A stretch of 64,000 bases of DNA, from assembly GCA_030435675.1 (NCBI GenBank), contig CM059624.1:1760769-1824768 (forward strand), written 5' to 3'. How positions within the stretch are numbered: the stretch's first letter is position 1; every line of letters starts with the position of its first letter. Position numbers and translations under genes: made by a program. This DNA comes from Steinernema hermaphroditum. Taxonomy: Eukaryota; Nematoda; Chromadorea; Rhabditida; Steinernematidae. The notes under the pieces are model-generated. The model had not been told where the DNA came from and did no database searches. It saw nothing but the letters and a program-made list of their open reading frames with translations. Shown one piece after another: positions 31,806 through 42,740 of the stretch.

Positions 31806-34800
31806 CTAAATGGGACCCACAACCAAGGCATTCACATCATCACCCGCCGCGATCACCGGCTTCTTATCCGTTCGGCCGGGCAGTTCCACAAGAATGTTAC
31901 AGTCCCTGATGTTGATGAGCGCCGACGACATCTGGTTAGGATGAGTCGTTCTGGCATAGAGCCTCCCGTCTTGGACGATGAGTACAGCTCTGCGATATTC
32001 GAGTCTTTCATCGAGCTTCACTTCATCCTCCATCTGTAAACTATGTAGGATAGAAAAACACAGACATCTTTCTACCTTTACGATAATCCTCGTAAGTTCG
32101 GTTTTTCCAAACCCGGCTTTCTTCTTCATAAAAGGTACTGCAAAGACTTCCATGCAGACATAGGCGGAGACCGGATTTCCAGGCAGTGAAAAGAAGTACT
32201 TTTTCAATCCTTTTGAGTTGGTTACGGTGGCAAAAGTAGTCGGCATTCCGGGCTTCATGGCCACACGTCCGAAGTGGATTTTGCAGCCTAAGGCTGTCAG
32301 CACACCTTTGATATGATCCTTTTCGCCCATAGACACTCCTCCGGTCGTGATGATAAACTGGTGGTCACTCTCAATAGCTTCCTTTAGACGATTTTGAAGA
32401 CTCTCCTTGTCGTCGGGTACAATACCGTAGTCCACTCCCTTGAATCCGTGTTTAAGGAGCTGGTTGTAGATCTGAGGCCTGTTGGAATCGTGGATTAGGC
32501 CCAAAGCAGGTTTCTCTACATCACCTGACGTACCCGTGGGTCTGTACAACTGAACGAGGCTGAACATGATGGATTTTGCCTGTTAGACACCTACCTCATT
32601 GCCTGTAGACATGAAGACGACTCCTATCTTTGAGTAGACCTTAATCACCCGTCTACAGCTGGACTCGATGAGGCCAATGTGTTGGGGAAGAAGCTGGGTA
32701 CCCTTCGGGACCAACACGGCCCCTTCATGGAAATCGGCTCCGGCGCTACGGATGTCTTGGCCTATTTTTGGGGCGACTTTGATAACGACATCGGTTTCGT
32801 GCTCTCCACGGTCCTAAAGGTGGTCTTTAAGCAACTGGAAAAGGTGACGGGCCCTATACCTCTTGACCGGGAAGAGGTTCCGTATACTCGCGCATAACCA
32901 CGGCATCTGCGCCGTTGATGACCATGGATCCTGTAGAAACTCGACAACACTGACCTGGTTGCAGAACGTAGCTGCTGGTTGCTCCGGCTGTTGTCACGGA
33001 AACCACCTTTCGAGGCCCTGCGCCATCAGAGGCTGAAATGGACAGGGTTAATATTCAGCATTTCAGATTCTACTTTGAAAATATTCATATGGTAAGGGAT
33101 TAAAGATCGAAAACTGGAGTTAAAAGAAATGGGAAACAGGCCTAAGACGGCACAGGTTTCATAGGATTTTCCTCGGATCAACGTGTGAGATACACAAACA
33201 GTCTTTAATCACTCTGAATTTTAGTGCGCAACAGGCTACTCTTTTGGTTTCTGTCTGTGATTTGCCCAACTCTCAGAAAGAAGAGTGGAGCAGCATCTGG
33301 TTCTAAAAAATCAAGTGGTTGACTTAGGTGAACTGTGATTGGGTTAGCTGAATGGGTCACCCGATATGCCAGATATGCGTATAGGGAGGTTCACACAAAA
33401 AAAAAAACGTGTATGTATGTGAGCTGTCTGAATTATCGCACAACCCGAAACGTCCTTGTTCCACGTGTTGAAACTCCCGACTCCCGAGACCCTAAAAGCT
33501 TGGGAAGAAAGCTTTGCCGGATACGGTCATCACAAGCAAATGAGGTTAGATGAAACAAAACAAACGATGAAAAATAAGACCCATAATGATGATTTTCCAG
33601 ACTGAAGTTTTTGTGTCGTGGGTCCCGCTATGAAATGAAAATATGATCTTTTATTACCAGGTCGCTGATAAGCTTCGAATGCCGCTTTGACTGATCTAAA
33701 TGAGTTGAACTACTGGCTCTTATACTGTGACCGATATGACTCCTCTACTAGGTCTACCTTTTATACACCCCACCCTAAAAAGCTAACATCCCTAGTTACC
33801 GAATAGTCATTGTCACACTTTCGCATCGCAACCGCCATGCGACAAGCATTACATAAGCCAATTTAAAAAACCTTCAAAATATCAAAAAAATGCAAAATCT
33901 ATCGACATGGCCACACAATACATTCGCGTCGCCGCTTCTACGTCCCGTCATCTGATAAAGCCGTCTCGTGCAACCCACACTAAAGCCCTTTCACTGGACG
34001 AACGTCTCCGTGTCGCCACTGAGCAGGCCAACAAGCTGTATGAGCAAAGAGTCCAGCAGTTCCAGAAGGACCAATCTCAAGGGTTCGTTTCGCGATTGGT
34101 TAGGAAACTCAGGAGCTTCTAAGTCTATGAAGGCTTTGTCTTCTTTTCTACACAATAGAGTATTGGGTTGTTCAATATCTTTATGGACTGATAATTGATG
34201 TCTTGAGTGAAATCTGTTTATCCTCTGTAAATAAATAAACGTCGAGAAAATGCGGATTGGTCAGACGGTAAGCCCTGTACGAGTGTTCCGGCTTCCAGGG
34301 GGAATTGGGACATCGTAGTCCCACCACCGTTGACAACAAGACGGCTCTTTTGTTGAAAATTTGGACTGTCTCCTTGGGATCTTAGGCGTCCCCTCAGATT
34401 CGTATTTGATTTCGACCGTTCTGAGGGGTCGGTCAAGATCTCTACGGTCCAGATATCAGAAGGACGGTTCAGATCAATGGAGACGGTTGAAAGGCCTCAT
34501 CCTGATGTCCAATTTTCCACGGAACAACCTTACTTTCACACCTCTCCTACTTCCATTTTTTGCCTCGAATCTCGATGTAATCTTTGTGGAAGGTGTCGTG
34601 CCCTGTCGGTCTCCCTATCGCCGCCTGTTATCAGTTTGTACTGGACAAGCCAAGAAGTGCATTTGCAGAAAAACGCCACGTGACTCTGACGTCATATTTG
34701 GCCCCAAGATTGAAACAATAACTTTGATGGTCGAATGTATAGATTTGAAAATTCTCGCCCCATTGGTCACTCTATTAATATCTAGATCCAGAGACAAAAT

Positions 34801-35067
34801 CCGAACAGTAGATACTTCCATAATTATGTTAAACCAGCGCTTACCAATCACAGCATAGCCATCTTTGATAGAAGCGCGAAAGGCAGGCATCGCCTGCTCC
34901 GCCACCACATCTTCAGCCAAAACGCGATCTATGAGATGATCGCCAATTGCCACATTCAGCGATTCGACTTCGGCGGTGACGCTGTCGCCGATTTCTATCG
35001 CCAGAGTCTCCAACGCTTCGGCCATTGACAGTCGAGGCCATTGTGAAACTCGTGGATGAGAGCACAT
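31806..35067 (-). CDS. moc-1: Molybdopterin molybdotransferase (gephyrin E domain / MoeA)
   Basis: Predicted 438-aa enzyme that inserts molybdate into adenylylated molybdopterin, the last step of Mo-cofactor synthesis. Exons on the minus strand: 35067-34845, 33032-32860, 32813-32595, 32549-32076, 32033-31806, all in phase. MoeA hallmarks are present in order: RVLAEDVVA..MPAFRASIKDGYAV, CRVSTGSMVINGADAVVM, GADFHEGAVLVPKG, VVFMSTGNEL, TTGGVSMGEKDHIK, MKPGMPTTFA, FFSLPGNPVSA. There is no G (MogA-like) domain, so it is the stand-alone E-type protein, as expected for nematodes. The ATG at 35067 directly follows CCATTTCAG, a trans-splice acceptor. The 1812-nt first intron contains an antisense nested gene. 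Confidence 0.92.
33907..34122 (+). CDS. Small basic protein nested antisense in moc-1 intron 1
   Basis: A 71-aa single-exon frame: MATQYIRVAASTSRHLIKPS at the N-terminus (basic, Ser/Arg-rich, no acidic residues, like a mitochondrial presequence), then a helical segment ALSLDERLRVATEQANKLYE and an amphipathic tail ending VRKLRSF. AATAAA is present near 34227. I do not recognise the family; mitochondrial location is inferred only from composition. Confidence 0.5.
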   Translation: MATQYIRVAASTSRHLIKPSRATHTKALSLDERLRVATEQANKLYEQRVQQFQKDQSQGFVSRLVRKLRSF

Positions 35068-35931
35068 CTGAAATGGAAGCTCGATCGATAGCGTCGCGCA
35101 CGGTTACGCTTCCGCACAACGCAAAAAGCGATCTACACTTCGTTCTGTTGACGGCGCGGCGAACAACACGCCGATGACTGCAACAGGCAGTGGAATGTGG
35201 ACGCGCGATTGAAAAACATCGATATCTGTGTGGAGATCGAAAGGCAAAGAGGTGGGCAGGAAGAAGACAGACACCAGAAGGCTGAAGTTAAAATCGAAAA
35301 TGTACAAACTAAGTGAACAGTTATGCAAGCAGAAAACAGCAGCGGAACTTAAGCAGTTAAATTCGCAATCGGAGCTGGGAATTCAAACTACAAACTCCAA
35401 ACTAAAACGACTCAGATAGCTAATCAGAGCTCTCTTCTTATGATGGGGTCAACTGCAACTGTTCACAAAGAGCGGTGCGAAGAGAGCGTAGACGGATAGA
35501 GACAAACTGCGTGCGACAAAATGAGAAAAAAAACAATGCATAATCAATTAATGGACCATTTCCAAAATGTTAATCAGTCCCAGCGATAAAGATACAGCTG
35601 AGAATATACAGATCTGGGCATCGAGCGGTTATCCTAACGCTGTGCCTGATGCTCAAATCCATGTATTATGCCACTCACCCTGCAAGATTCAATCGTCAGT
35701 CAATGGTCACTCACTCAACGTCAGTCACTCTTTTAGGCCGAGCCTCAGTTATCCAGACCAATCCGGTCAATGATTAGAATTCGAATCCCAAGCTGACTTA
35801 AACTCGGCTCACTCGGCTCCAGAGCCAATCTGACCCAGGTTCCCCAGCGGCCACTTCGCCTCTCCGACGCCCGCGCAAACTAATGGGATTGAAGATGAGG
35901 TTCTTTATTCAAAAAAGGCATAAAATATCAA
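35068..35931. other. Spacer between moc-1 and next gene
   Basis: No supported gene. A 63-residue frame at 35228 has no homology I can see. Confidence 0.4.
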
Positions 35932-36192
35932 TTACTTCCTTCTTCTTCGACCTGTGTTGCAAGGGACACTTTTCTCTCCCCCTTCCTTATCGGCGCTCTT
36001 CTTCGTACATCTTCCTTGCCCAGAATCTTTAGCACAGCATATCAGGAACTCAGTAGCCGGTAGCAAATCGTTCCTGAGACCGAAATTCTAAATCATTGGA
36101 TAAGACAGCCGGCGATTTACACTGATGAATACCTTATGTGATGACTGACAGGATTGCCCCCGAACGATGATTTCCTGGAAGACAGCATTCAT
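35932..36192 (-). CDS. Possible small Cys-containing protein (71 aa)
   Basis: Two exons in phase 0: 36192-36133 (from ATG, ending at GTATTC donor) and 36087-35932 (ATGATTTAG acceptor, ending TAA), with AATAAA about 20 bases after the stop. The C-terminal part, LPATEFLICCAKDSGQGRCT..PCNTGRRRRK, has a Cys-Cys pair, two further cysteines and a polybasic end. There is no signal peptide on this model, so an upstream exon may be missing. An opposite-strand frame (36154-36354) is also open. Low confidence. Confidence 0.35.
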
Positions 36193-36522
36193 ACACTATG
36201 GGACCATGTAGTAACCTACTTGAATACAGGTACAACTCTTCTTCTGTTTTCTTACAATCTCTTGGGTCACCAGAATTATGCGACGAAAGTTGGTCATGGC
36301 GGTGATGACGAAGATGTGAACTCAATTCTCGACGACCTTGCGTTGGATAAATGATGTGTGAAATTGATCGATCGCACCGTATTTCACAGCCATCCTTCGT
36401 AGACACCTAAAAAGACTTATTCCTTCTTATGAAGTCATATCTGAAGGTCATCAACATCGAAACGCTTATCTGATTCGAAGTATATTGAGAACATACCGAC
36501 TCCCAACGTGAAGTACGCTTGT

Positions 36523-36607
36523 CCAACCATAGCTCAGTTGGTAGAGCAGAGGACTGTAGTGTTCGTCAGATATCCTTAGGTCGCTGGTTCGAATCCGGCT
36601 GGTTGGA
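36523..36607 (+). tRNA. tRNA-Tyr (GTA) with intron, copy 4 (on a segmental duplication)
   Basis: An 85-nt gene with the same cloverleaf as the other three copies. Base 26 is A instead of G and the intron is TGTTCGTCAGAT. A T6 run follows. The 20 bases before it (CGACTCCCAACGTGAAGTAC) match those before the copy at 3747, and the 200 bases after it match the 3' end of the cyclase gene. Confidence 0.95.
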
Positions 36608-36722
36608 ATCTTTTTTCCTATCATTTTTTTTATTTCTTACTCGTTATAGGATACTCAGGCCTTTATTTCATTTTAATAATTTTGCATGCATAGCTGATGT
36701 TCATCGAGAACTCGTTCAACAG

Positions 36723-37271
36723 TCACACAGTACGCATGTCTTTCATTTCAGGAGCCTCAGGTGGTCCTTAAAATGTAAACCATCATCAAATTAGCTCTTA
36801 CTTGGGTTTAATCTCAAGCTTGATGCGTTAAAGGGAACGGGCTTCTTGTCGAACCACGCATGTCCAGAGTGGCATCCCTAAAAGTCTCATTCTTTCCACT
36901 TCACAATTATCCCATCTTACAGCTGATCCGCTAATAATGTAAATGGGAGCTGCGGCATTGTCATATGGATTTCCAGTCTCATTATAGATGACCCTATTAT
37001 TAACCGGGAGGAATCGTTCATAGGAATGTTCGTGCCCCCAGAAGCCCATGTCCACGCCGTGTTTAGTGTACAGGTCCTCGAGTCCGGGCATGGTGAGGAA
37101 TCCCTTGCGGATGAGTCGATTCTCGAACGCCGAGCACTCTTTAGAGTTTTCGTTGGAGCAGTAGAAGGGTCGATGCTGGAAGGTTACGATCCACGGTCTA
37201 AATATGAAACGAATGAGATCGACCAAAGAACTATGCTGTAGCTTTGCACTTATGAGACGAACAATTCTCAT
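36723..37271 (-). pseudogene. Chimera: acid phosphatase 3' exons fused to guanylyl cyclase last exon
   Basis: The minus strand carries a copy of phosphatase exon 4 and part of exon 5 (matching 39087-39457 without a visible difference), joined at 36830/36831 to a diverged copy of the last intron and exon of the cyclase at 3841. An open model exists: exons 37271-36921, 36877-36802 and 36766-36723, all in phase, about 156 aa, starting MRIVRLISAK, passing through VTFQHRPFYCSN and GHEHSYERF, and ending with a cyclase-derived PPEAPEMKDM tail. AATAAA lies 60 bases further on. Only the C-terminal metal ligands of the phosphatase are present, so no enzyme activity is expected. Whether it is transcribed is unknown. 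Confidence 0.7.
36831..37201 (-). repeat. 371-bp inverted repeat, left arm
   Basis: Reverse complement of 39087-39457. Both arms run from TTAGACCGTGG to CCCGTTCCCTT, have the same length and encode identical residues throughout. I saw no mismatch on reading both. The arms are separated by 1885 bp that hold phosphatase exons 1-3. Confidence 0.85.
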
Positions 37272-37483
37272 TTCACACCATATGTAGAAGAGTCTTTGAT
37301 GTCGTTAAAAGTCGCCGTCATGTGGAACGGTTTGCCCTTTTAGGCTTCAACCGCCTTTGATGAGCGCACCTCGTTCGGGACCTAAATTTAAAGACAACGA
37401 TCATCTGAATTGATAAGGGCGCCAATCGATCGGTCGACGCGTGTTTCTATCCTTCTTCTTAGTTCGCCTCCATTATTCTCGGG

Positions 37484-39980
37484 ATGGCAGTGCTAATCTT
37501 GCTCTTAGGCCTGATAGCCGCAGGATATGGCGCCTCTGTTCTGCCTGAACAAGTTCACTTATCCTTGGCTCATGCCGAGAACCAAATGGTGGTCACTTGG
37601 GTGACCTTCAAAATGCCCAGTTCAACGCCTAAAGTGCTTTATGGTTCATCCCCGGATTCGCTTAGTAATGAAGCTGAAGCTAATGTTACTGATTTTCTGT
37701 ATAACGATATTCATCGATTCGTCCATCGAGCTACAATGGCTAATCTTAAGGGAAAGACTTGTAAGTCCGTTTTTAAATGACTGAATTTGGCCTTTGTAAA
37801 GCTGATTTTTGAAGACTGTTTGTGCATTCCAAGGTTAAAAGTGGTCGGGTTCAATCGGGGTCACAAACGAACATTAGAGGTCCAAGGCACAGAAACCACT
37901 CCATTGCATAAACACCCTATGGACTTCTAATAAGAAAACATGTTCAGATTACAAAGTCGGCAGCGAAGGAGGATGGAGCAAAGTGTTCAATTTCCAATCG
38001 CGCAATACTCTGTCCACGGCGGAGCGACCTCTCAGAGTTTGTATCTTTGGAGATCTGGGCGTCGTCAACGGCCAGTCAATGCCCTTCTTGGTGAAGGCTG
38101 CAGAGAACGGAGAGTTCGATTTGGTCATCCATTTGGGTAGGTTCTGGATTTTCGTTAGTTAGATCTTGGATGCCTTCCCTTGTCAGTTGGCATCTTTGAT
38201 TCCAGTTTGTAGCCAGAGCCCTGGTTCGGGCTTCAAATTTTGACTTATATATCTGTGTTGGGTGTGCTTGAAATGTTTATGGTCATACAGTGTAGCGCAA
38301 GTAGGTAGGTCATAGGCGTGGACTCTAGCTAGGCAGGCGTCATCTTAAGCCCATGGATGTGATGAAGGTTTGCGGGATTGGATCATTTCATGTATCTGGA
38401 GTTCAAACGCCTATCCATGACTGACTAACCACCAACCTCTACCAATCCACCAAATCTGATCCTCTGGCACTTCGCTAAGCTCCGGCTCGGACATCGAAGT
38501 TAAAAAAATCTTTGTTTGGCATCTCTGTTTTCAACCTTAAATCCGATTTGACAGCCTGAACTAGAGCGGGAAAGGGATATTTCTCTTCGTGTTTGTACCC
38601 TTAGTCTGTATCCTTTTGTTAGAAAATTCACCTTCCCAAGGACACATTAAGGACCTAAACATGAAAGCTTGTCCTTTCTCGTCTTTTTCACCCTTTTCCC
38701 CTTCCAGGAGATATCGCCTACGACCTCCACACCGACGACGGCCGTCGAGGCGACCAGTACATGAACGACATCGAGCCCCTCGCCACCCACGTCCCCTACA
38801 TGGTCATCGCCGGCAATCACGAAGACGATCGGAAGAACTTCTCCAACTACGTCAATCGCTTCACGATGCCCGACTTCGCCACTAACCTCAACCACTACTA
38901 CAGCTTCGACTACGGTCCGATCCATTTCATCGGCGTCAGCACGGAATACTATGGATACTACTATGACTACGGTATGGAGCCTGTTATCACGCAATACAAT
39001 TGGCTCAAAGAGGATATTGAGGTTGGTTTTGGTCTTGTGGTCCTCGTTCACTTTATGGTTTAAGAAGGCTGATAGCGAAAGGGACGTTAGACCGTGGATC
39101 GTAACCTTCCAGCATCGACCCTTCTACTGCTCCAACGAAAACTCTAAAGAGTGCTCGGCGTTCGAGAATCGACTCATCCGCAAGGGATTCCTCACCATGC
39201 CCGGACTCGAGGACCTGTACACTAAACACGGCGTGGACATGGGCTTCTGGGGGCACGAACATTCCTATGAACGATTCCTCCCGGTTAATAATAGGGTCAT
39301 CTATAATGAGACTGGAAATCCATATGACAATGCCGCAGCTCCCATTTACATTATTAGCGGATCAGCTGTAAGATGGGATAATTGTGAAGTGGAAAGAATG
39401 AGACTTTTAGGGATGCCACTCTGGACATGCGTGGTTCGACAAGAAGCCCGTTCCCTTCAGCGCTAAACAGTAAGTGTGTCTGGTCACTGATCTGTGTATT
39501 AAACCCCTATCAAAGAGTTCAAAAAATGTGGGGGTATAGCTCAGGGGTAGAGCGCTCGCTTAGCATGCGAGAGGGCTGGGGTTCGAATCCCCATAACTCC
39601 AAGACACTTTTTGAACAGTTTTTCATCAGTATGCGAATTATGATATCCAGATCATTTTTGCCAGTTTTCATTATTCTATCCCTGGAAGCTGTATTTTTAG
39701 AATTAACGACTACGGCTATTCGGTTCTCCACATTTACAACTCCACTCACCTCCTTTTTGATCAAATTTCAATCGAAAAAGGAGGAGAATCCGTCGATTCT
39801 GTGTGGATTTCAAAGGAAAAGGTTCGTTTCTGCCAATTGTTCACACATAACATGAATGTTCAGGGCCATGCACCTCGTACTTCGCTAGCCCGAACCCGCC
39901 GCGGAATACCGTTCCCACCGTCAGAGAGCTGTCATCTGAAGGACCTTGCCTGTCGAAAGTCCCTTGCTTATAACAACTAA
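37484..39980 (+). CDS. Purple acid phosphatase (metallophosphoesterase)
   Basis: Predicted 459-aa secreted binuclear metal phosphatase. Exons 37484-37760, 37948-38136, 38708-39021, 39065-39367, 39411-39469, 39701-39821 and 39864-39980 are all in phase. The signal peptide (MAVLILLLGLIAAGYGAS) precedes an N-terminal fibronectin-like domain (VHLSLAHAENQMVVTWVT). Every metal-ligand block is present: GDLG, GDIAYD, GNHED, VTFQHRPFYCS and GHEHSYER. C-terminal HAWFDKKPVPFSA and NDYGYSVLHIYNSTHL match the family end. The last exon adds about 38 residues beyond the usual end (from GHAPRTSLA). The start follows CTTCTTCTTAG by 20 bases (trans-splice). A tRNA-Ala lies in the fifth intron. Confidence 0.93.
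39087..39457 (+). repeat. 371-bp inverted repeat, right arm (within phosphatase gene)
   Basis: Partner of 36831-37201. It spans exon 4, the following 43-nt intron and most of exon 5. Confidence 0.85.
39530..39601 (+). tRNA. tRNA-Ala (AGC) inside a phosphatase intron
   Basis: A 72-nt cloverleaf: acceptor GGGGGTA/TAACTCC with one G-A mismatch at pair 5-68, D arm GCTC..GAGC, anticodon arm CTCGC-TTAGCAT-GCGAG, T arm TGGGG-TTCGAAT-CCCCA, discriminator A, then a T5 run. It lies in sense orientation within phosphatase intron 39470-39700. The copy at 61458 has a C at the mismatched position and pairs perfectly. Confidence 0.95.
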
Positions 39981-41894
39981 ATAAAACGGGAATGCGCTGC
40001 TTCGTGTGGCCAGTATAAATCAGTGTTCTATCTATTGACCATTCTACACCTACTAGACCTACTCCTCGTAGTGCATTTGTAGGCGATTTAACGGCACAAT
40101 TTTGCAAGTTCCTTTCGTTTGTCTCTGGTTAGCCTCTTAGCGTCGTCGACGTAGCAACCGCGTTGATGTTTGTGTGTTATCATTTTGATCTAATAGTGCA
40201 TCCCTTCTGTCCTTCCGCGTTCACACCAGTCGCGCCGAATACTGCATAATCGGCACCGTTTCGTAAAGAGGAAGAAGCGGCAACGGAGGAGCAGACGATG
40301 GGAAACAAAAAAATTAATTCTTTATGCAGGAAGCACATACCAGACGCTAAGGGAGAAGTGAAGTTTACACAAAGCATCACTTTGCACAATGAAGTTTGCA
40401 CAAAGCGTTAATTTTCGACAAGACGAGGTACTTGTGCATGAATTCCCAGAGTACCATTCGATCTGCATTATTGGCTAGCACTCCTTCCAGTCTGTCGCGG
40501 GCCTCAGCGATTGGCTCGAGCTGAACCCGAGCCGGTGTGGCGGGGAATTGTGTCGCTCGGGGAATCATGTCGCTCTCAGGGTTTTCCGTTCGAGACCATC
40601 CGCTCGGGGGATCGTGTCGCTACAGTCATCAAAACACATTCACTTGAACTGAATCGCATGAATTCCCCGAGATTCCCCGAGCGACACGAAGCCCAATCTC
40701 GAGCCAACCGCGGAGGCCCGCGACAGACTGGAAGAAGTGCTAGTCAACAATGTAGATCGAATGGTACTCTGGGAATTCATGCACAAGTACCTTACCAGCG
40801 TTGGAGCGATTATGGGATACGCCGTTTCTGTGCCGGAACCGTTATTAACATTTATTAACATACCAGCATAGTGTTATCGTCTTTCCACTTCACCATCTTG
40901 TACGTCCAAAGGTCTGTGCACAACATCATTTCAACGGACCGAAGGTGAAGTGGAGAATCGCAATTCAGATTTGTGTAGCTCCATAAGATGGTGCCGTTCT
41001 TCATTGTTAGCGTTAATCGCTGACAAATCCTTCTGCGCATCGGTTGCTATCACTCCGACCGTCTGATAACAAAACAAGCTACGAGTTAGTCCCACACAAT
41101 TGTATACGGTCCCCGTGTAACAACTTGTCAACGACAGTCGTTTCTCTAGCATTGAAATCCACTCTGCATGTTGGAATGACTGCACGCTTGAGAAGGAATG
41201 TGTTGTGTAGTGCCAGCGCCGATCGGCGACGAAGCCTTTCGGCTGGCATCAATCTGCCCTTTGAGGGCATCTCCGACGTAACACTATCCCTCCTGTTGCG
41301 CCGCGCCGTGCCTCACCCGGCCGCTCTTCTTCGTGAAGGAACTCCAGAAGTAACTTCACAAGATGGCTCCTTTGCATCGGGGGCTATCTGTGCATGGATT
41401 GTCAGTTTGTCCCACCTCATTGAGAAATGAGCACCTCGACCATATACAATAGCATAATAAGCTCAATTTCATGAAAATGCCCCCTTTTTGTAGTTAAGGG
41501 CCCGCGTCGATCGGCGAGGAAGCACTTCGGATGGTCGGATCGTTATAGCCTTTGCGAGCGACACTCTCACTCCTGCCTTTCACGCGACACTTTTTAACGA
41601 CACTTTGAAACGTTTGAAATTAGATCATCCGAAACTTGCATGCTTAAAGCTTAAAACAAGCTTAAAAACATAAATGCTGCTTTCTTTGGAAGTGATTTGC
41701 ACTTTGACATTGTGATTCATGCACACAAAACGAGGGGCGGAGTCGGAGTATGCATAATGGAAAGCCTCTCTTCCTCCAAAAGACAAAGAGTCACCCAGCG
41801 CGCATGTGCCGGCGATGCCAGCAGATCCTCACAGACCGTTTGCGCTGTGTCCTGCCGCTTCAAAGCTCTTATTTCCAGTTTCCTCTCTTTCAGA
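39981..41894. other. Intergenic stretch with repeats
   Basis: Contains the inverted repeat at 40427-40793 and a block at 40004-40080 (GTGTGGCCAGTATAAA, TTCTATCTATTG, CATTCTAC) repeated at 43352-43425. Minus-strand frames near 40855-41185 are open for 60-85 codons with possible splice sites but resemble nothing I know. Confidence 0.4.
40427..40793. repeat. Inverted repeat whose arms encode a similar peptide
   Basis: Arms of about 140 nt (40427-40565 and 40650-40793) surround an 85-nt centre. In opposite directions each arm reads EARDRLE(G/E)VL(A/V)NN then DRMVLWEFMHKYL. The differences between arms fall at both silent and replacement positions. Confidence 0.65.
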
Positions 41895-42740
41895 ATGAGT
41901 TCAGAAGTACTGAATCCGACGATCTACCTCATTTGGGGATTCACTTCCTTCACTTTTGCCTCTTTTATCACTGTAAGATTCCTCGAAACATCACACACTC
42001 GTAGATTTGATCCCTCCTTCAGATGCACTTTACCTTCATCAAATGCGAAAAGGACCCGACGTCACCTTGGGGTCGTCTAGAGGAACCAATTCGCACTGTA
42101 AGTTGATTCGGCATTAATAAAATATGCATAAAAATCTCTAGGATATTACCTGGATTTTGGTTGTCTTGACCGAGATTTGCTTCATCCCCATTCTGTCGTG
42201 GATGCTCATCAAGAACCGAAAACTTGACAGAGAAGAAGACATAGATTCGCGCAAGAAGCTCCTTGTCATCTATGGAGTATTCGTCTGCGTCTGCATCTGC
42301 CAGGTACCGATTCTTTCCATTCATATGTCAGATGTTGAGATTCCTTTCTTACTCTTTTTCTAGCTCTAAGTCTTTCCTTGCAGATCTTGTTGATGGGCCT
42401 GCTGTGCTATCCTGGACGAACAAATCTCTTCTGGGGATACTACTACATCATATCGTTCGTATGCGATGTCAGCAAAGAGAACGTTCCCAAGATGATCACC
42501 GCCCGCTTCACTTACGATTCCTATAGCTGTTACATCCCCGTCCACCAAATCCACAATTCCCTCTTCATCATCGTCTACTGGTACCTTGTCGCTTCCATTT
42601 TCTTCGAGTTGTTCAAGATGGCCGTCACTATCCATGATCTAAGCCGCCGTTCTGTTAACTTCTGGAAACCGTTCGGAAACCCCAGCCATGCTACTGAAAG
42701 TCAGTTGCCAGTGTTCTGGACCCAATATTTCTCCAAATAG
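41895..42740 (+). CDS. Four-transmembrane protein, family not recognised
   Basis: Predicted 223-aa protein from exons 41895-41972, 42023-42097, 42142-42303 and 42384-42740, all phase 0. Hydrophobic segments: YLIWGFTSFTFASFIT (about 9-24), WILVVLTEICFIPILSW (about 55-71), VIYGVFVCVCICQILLMGLL (about 92-115), and NSLFIIVYWYLVASIFF (about 162-182). A basic loop (KNRKLDREEDIDSRKK) lies between TM2 and TM3, and a Cys-containing luminal or extracellular loop between TM3 and TM4. The ATG follows CTTTCAG by one base. The layout is that of a tetraspan membrane protein; the tetraspanin CCG motif is absent. Confidence 0.7.

Noticed and set aside
36154..36354. Plus-strand 66-codon frame
   Set aside because: No ATG start and the opposite strand has a better two-exon model with a poly(A) signal, though both remain weak.
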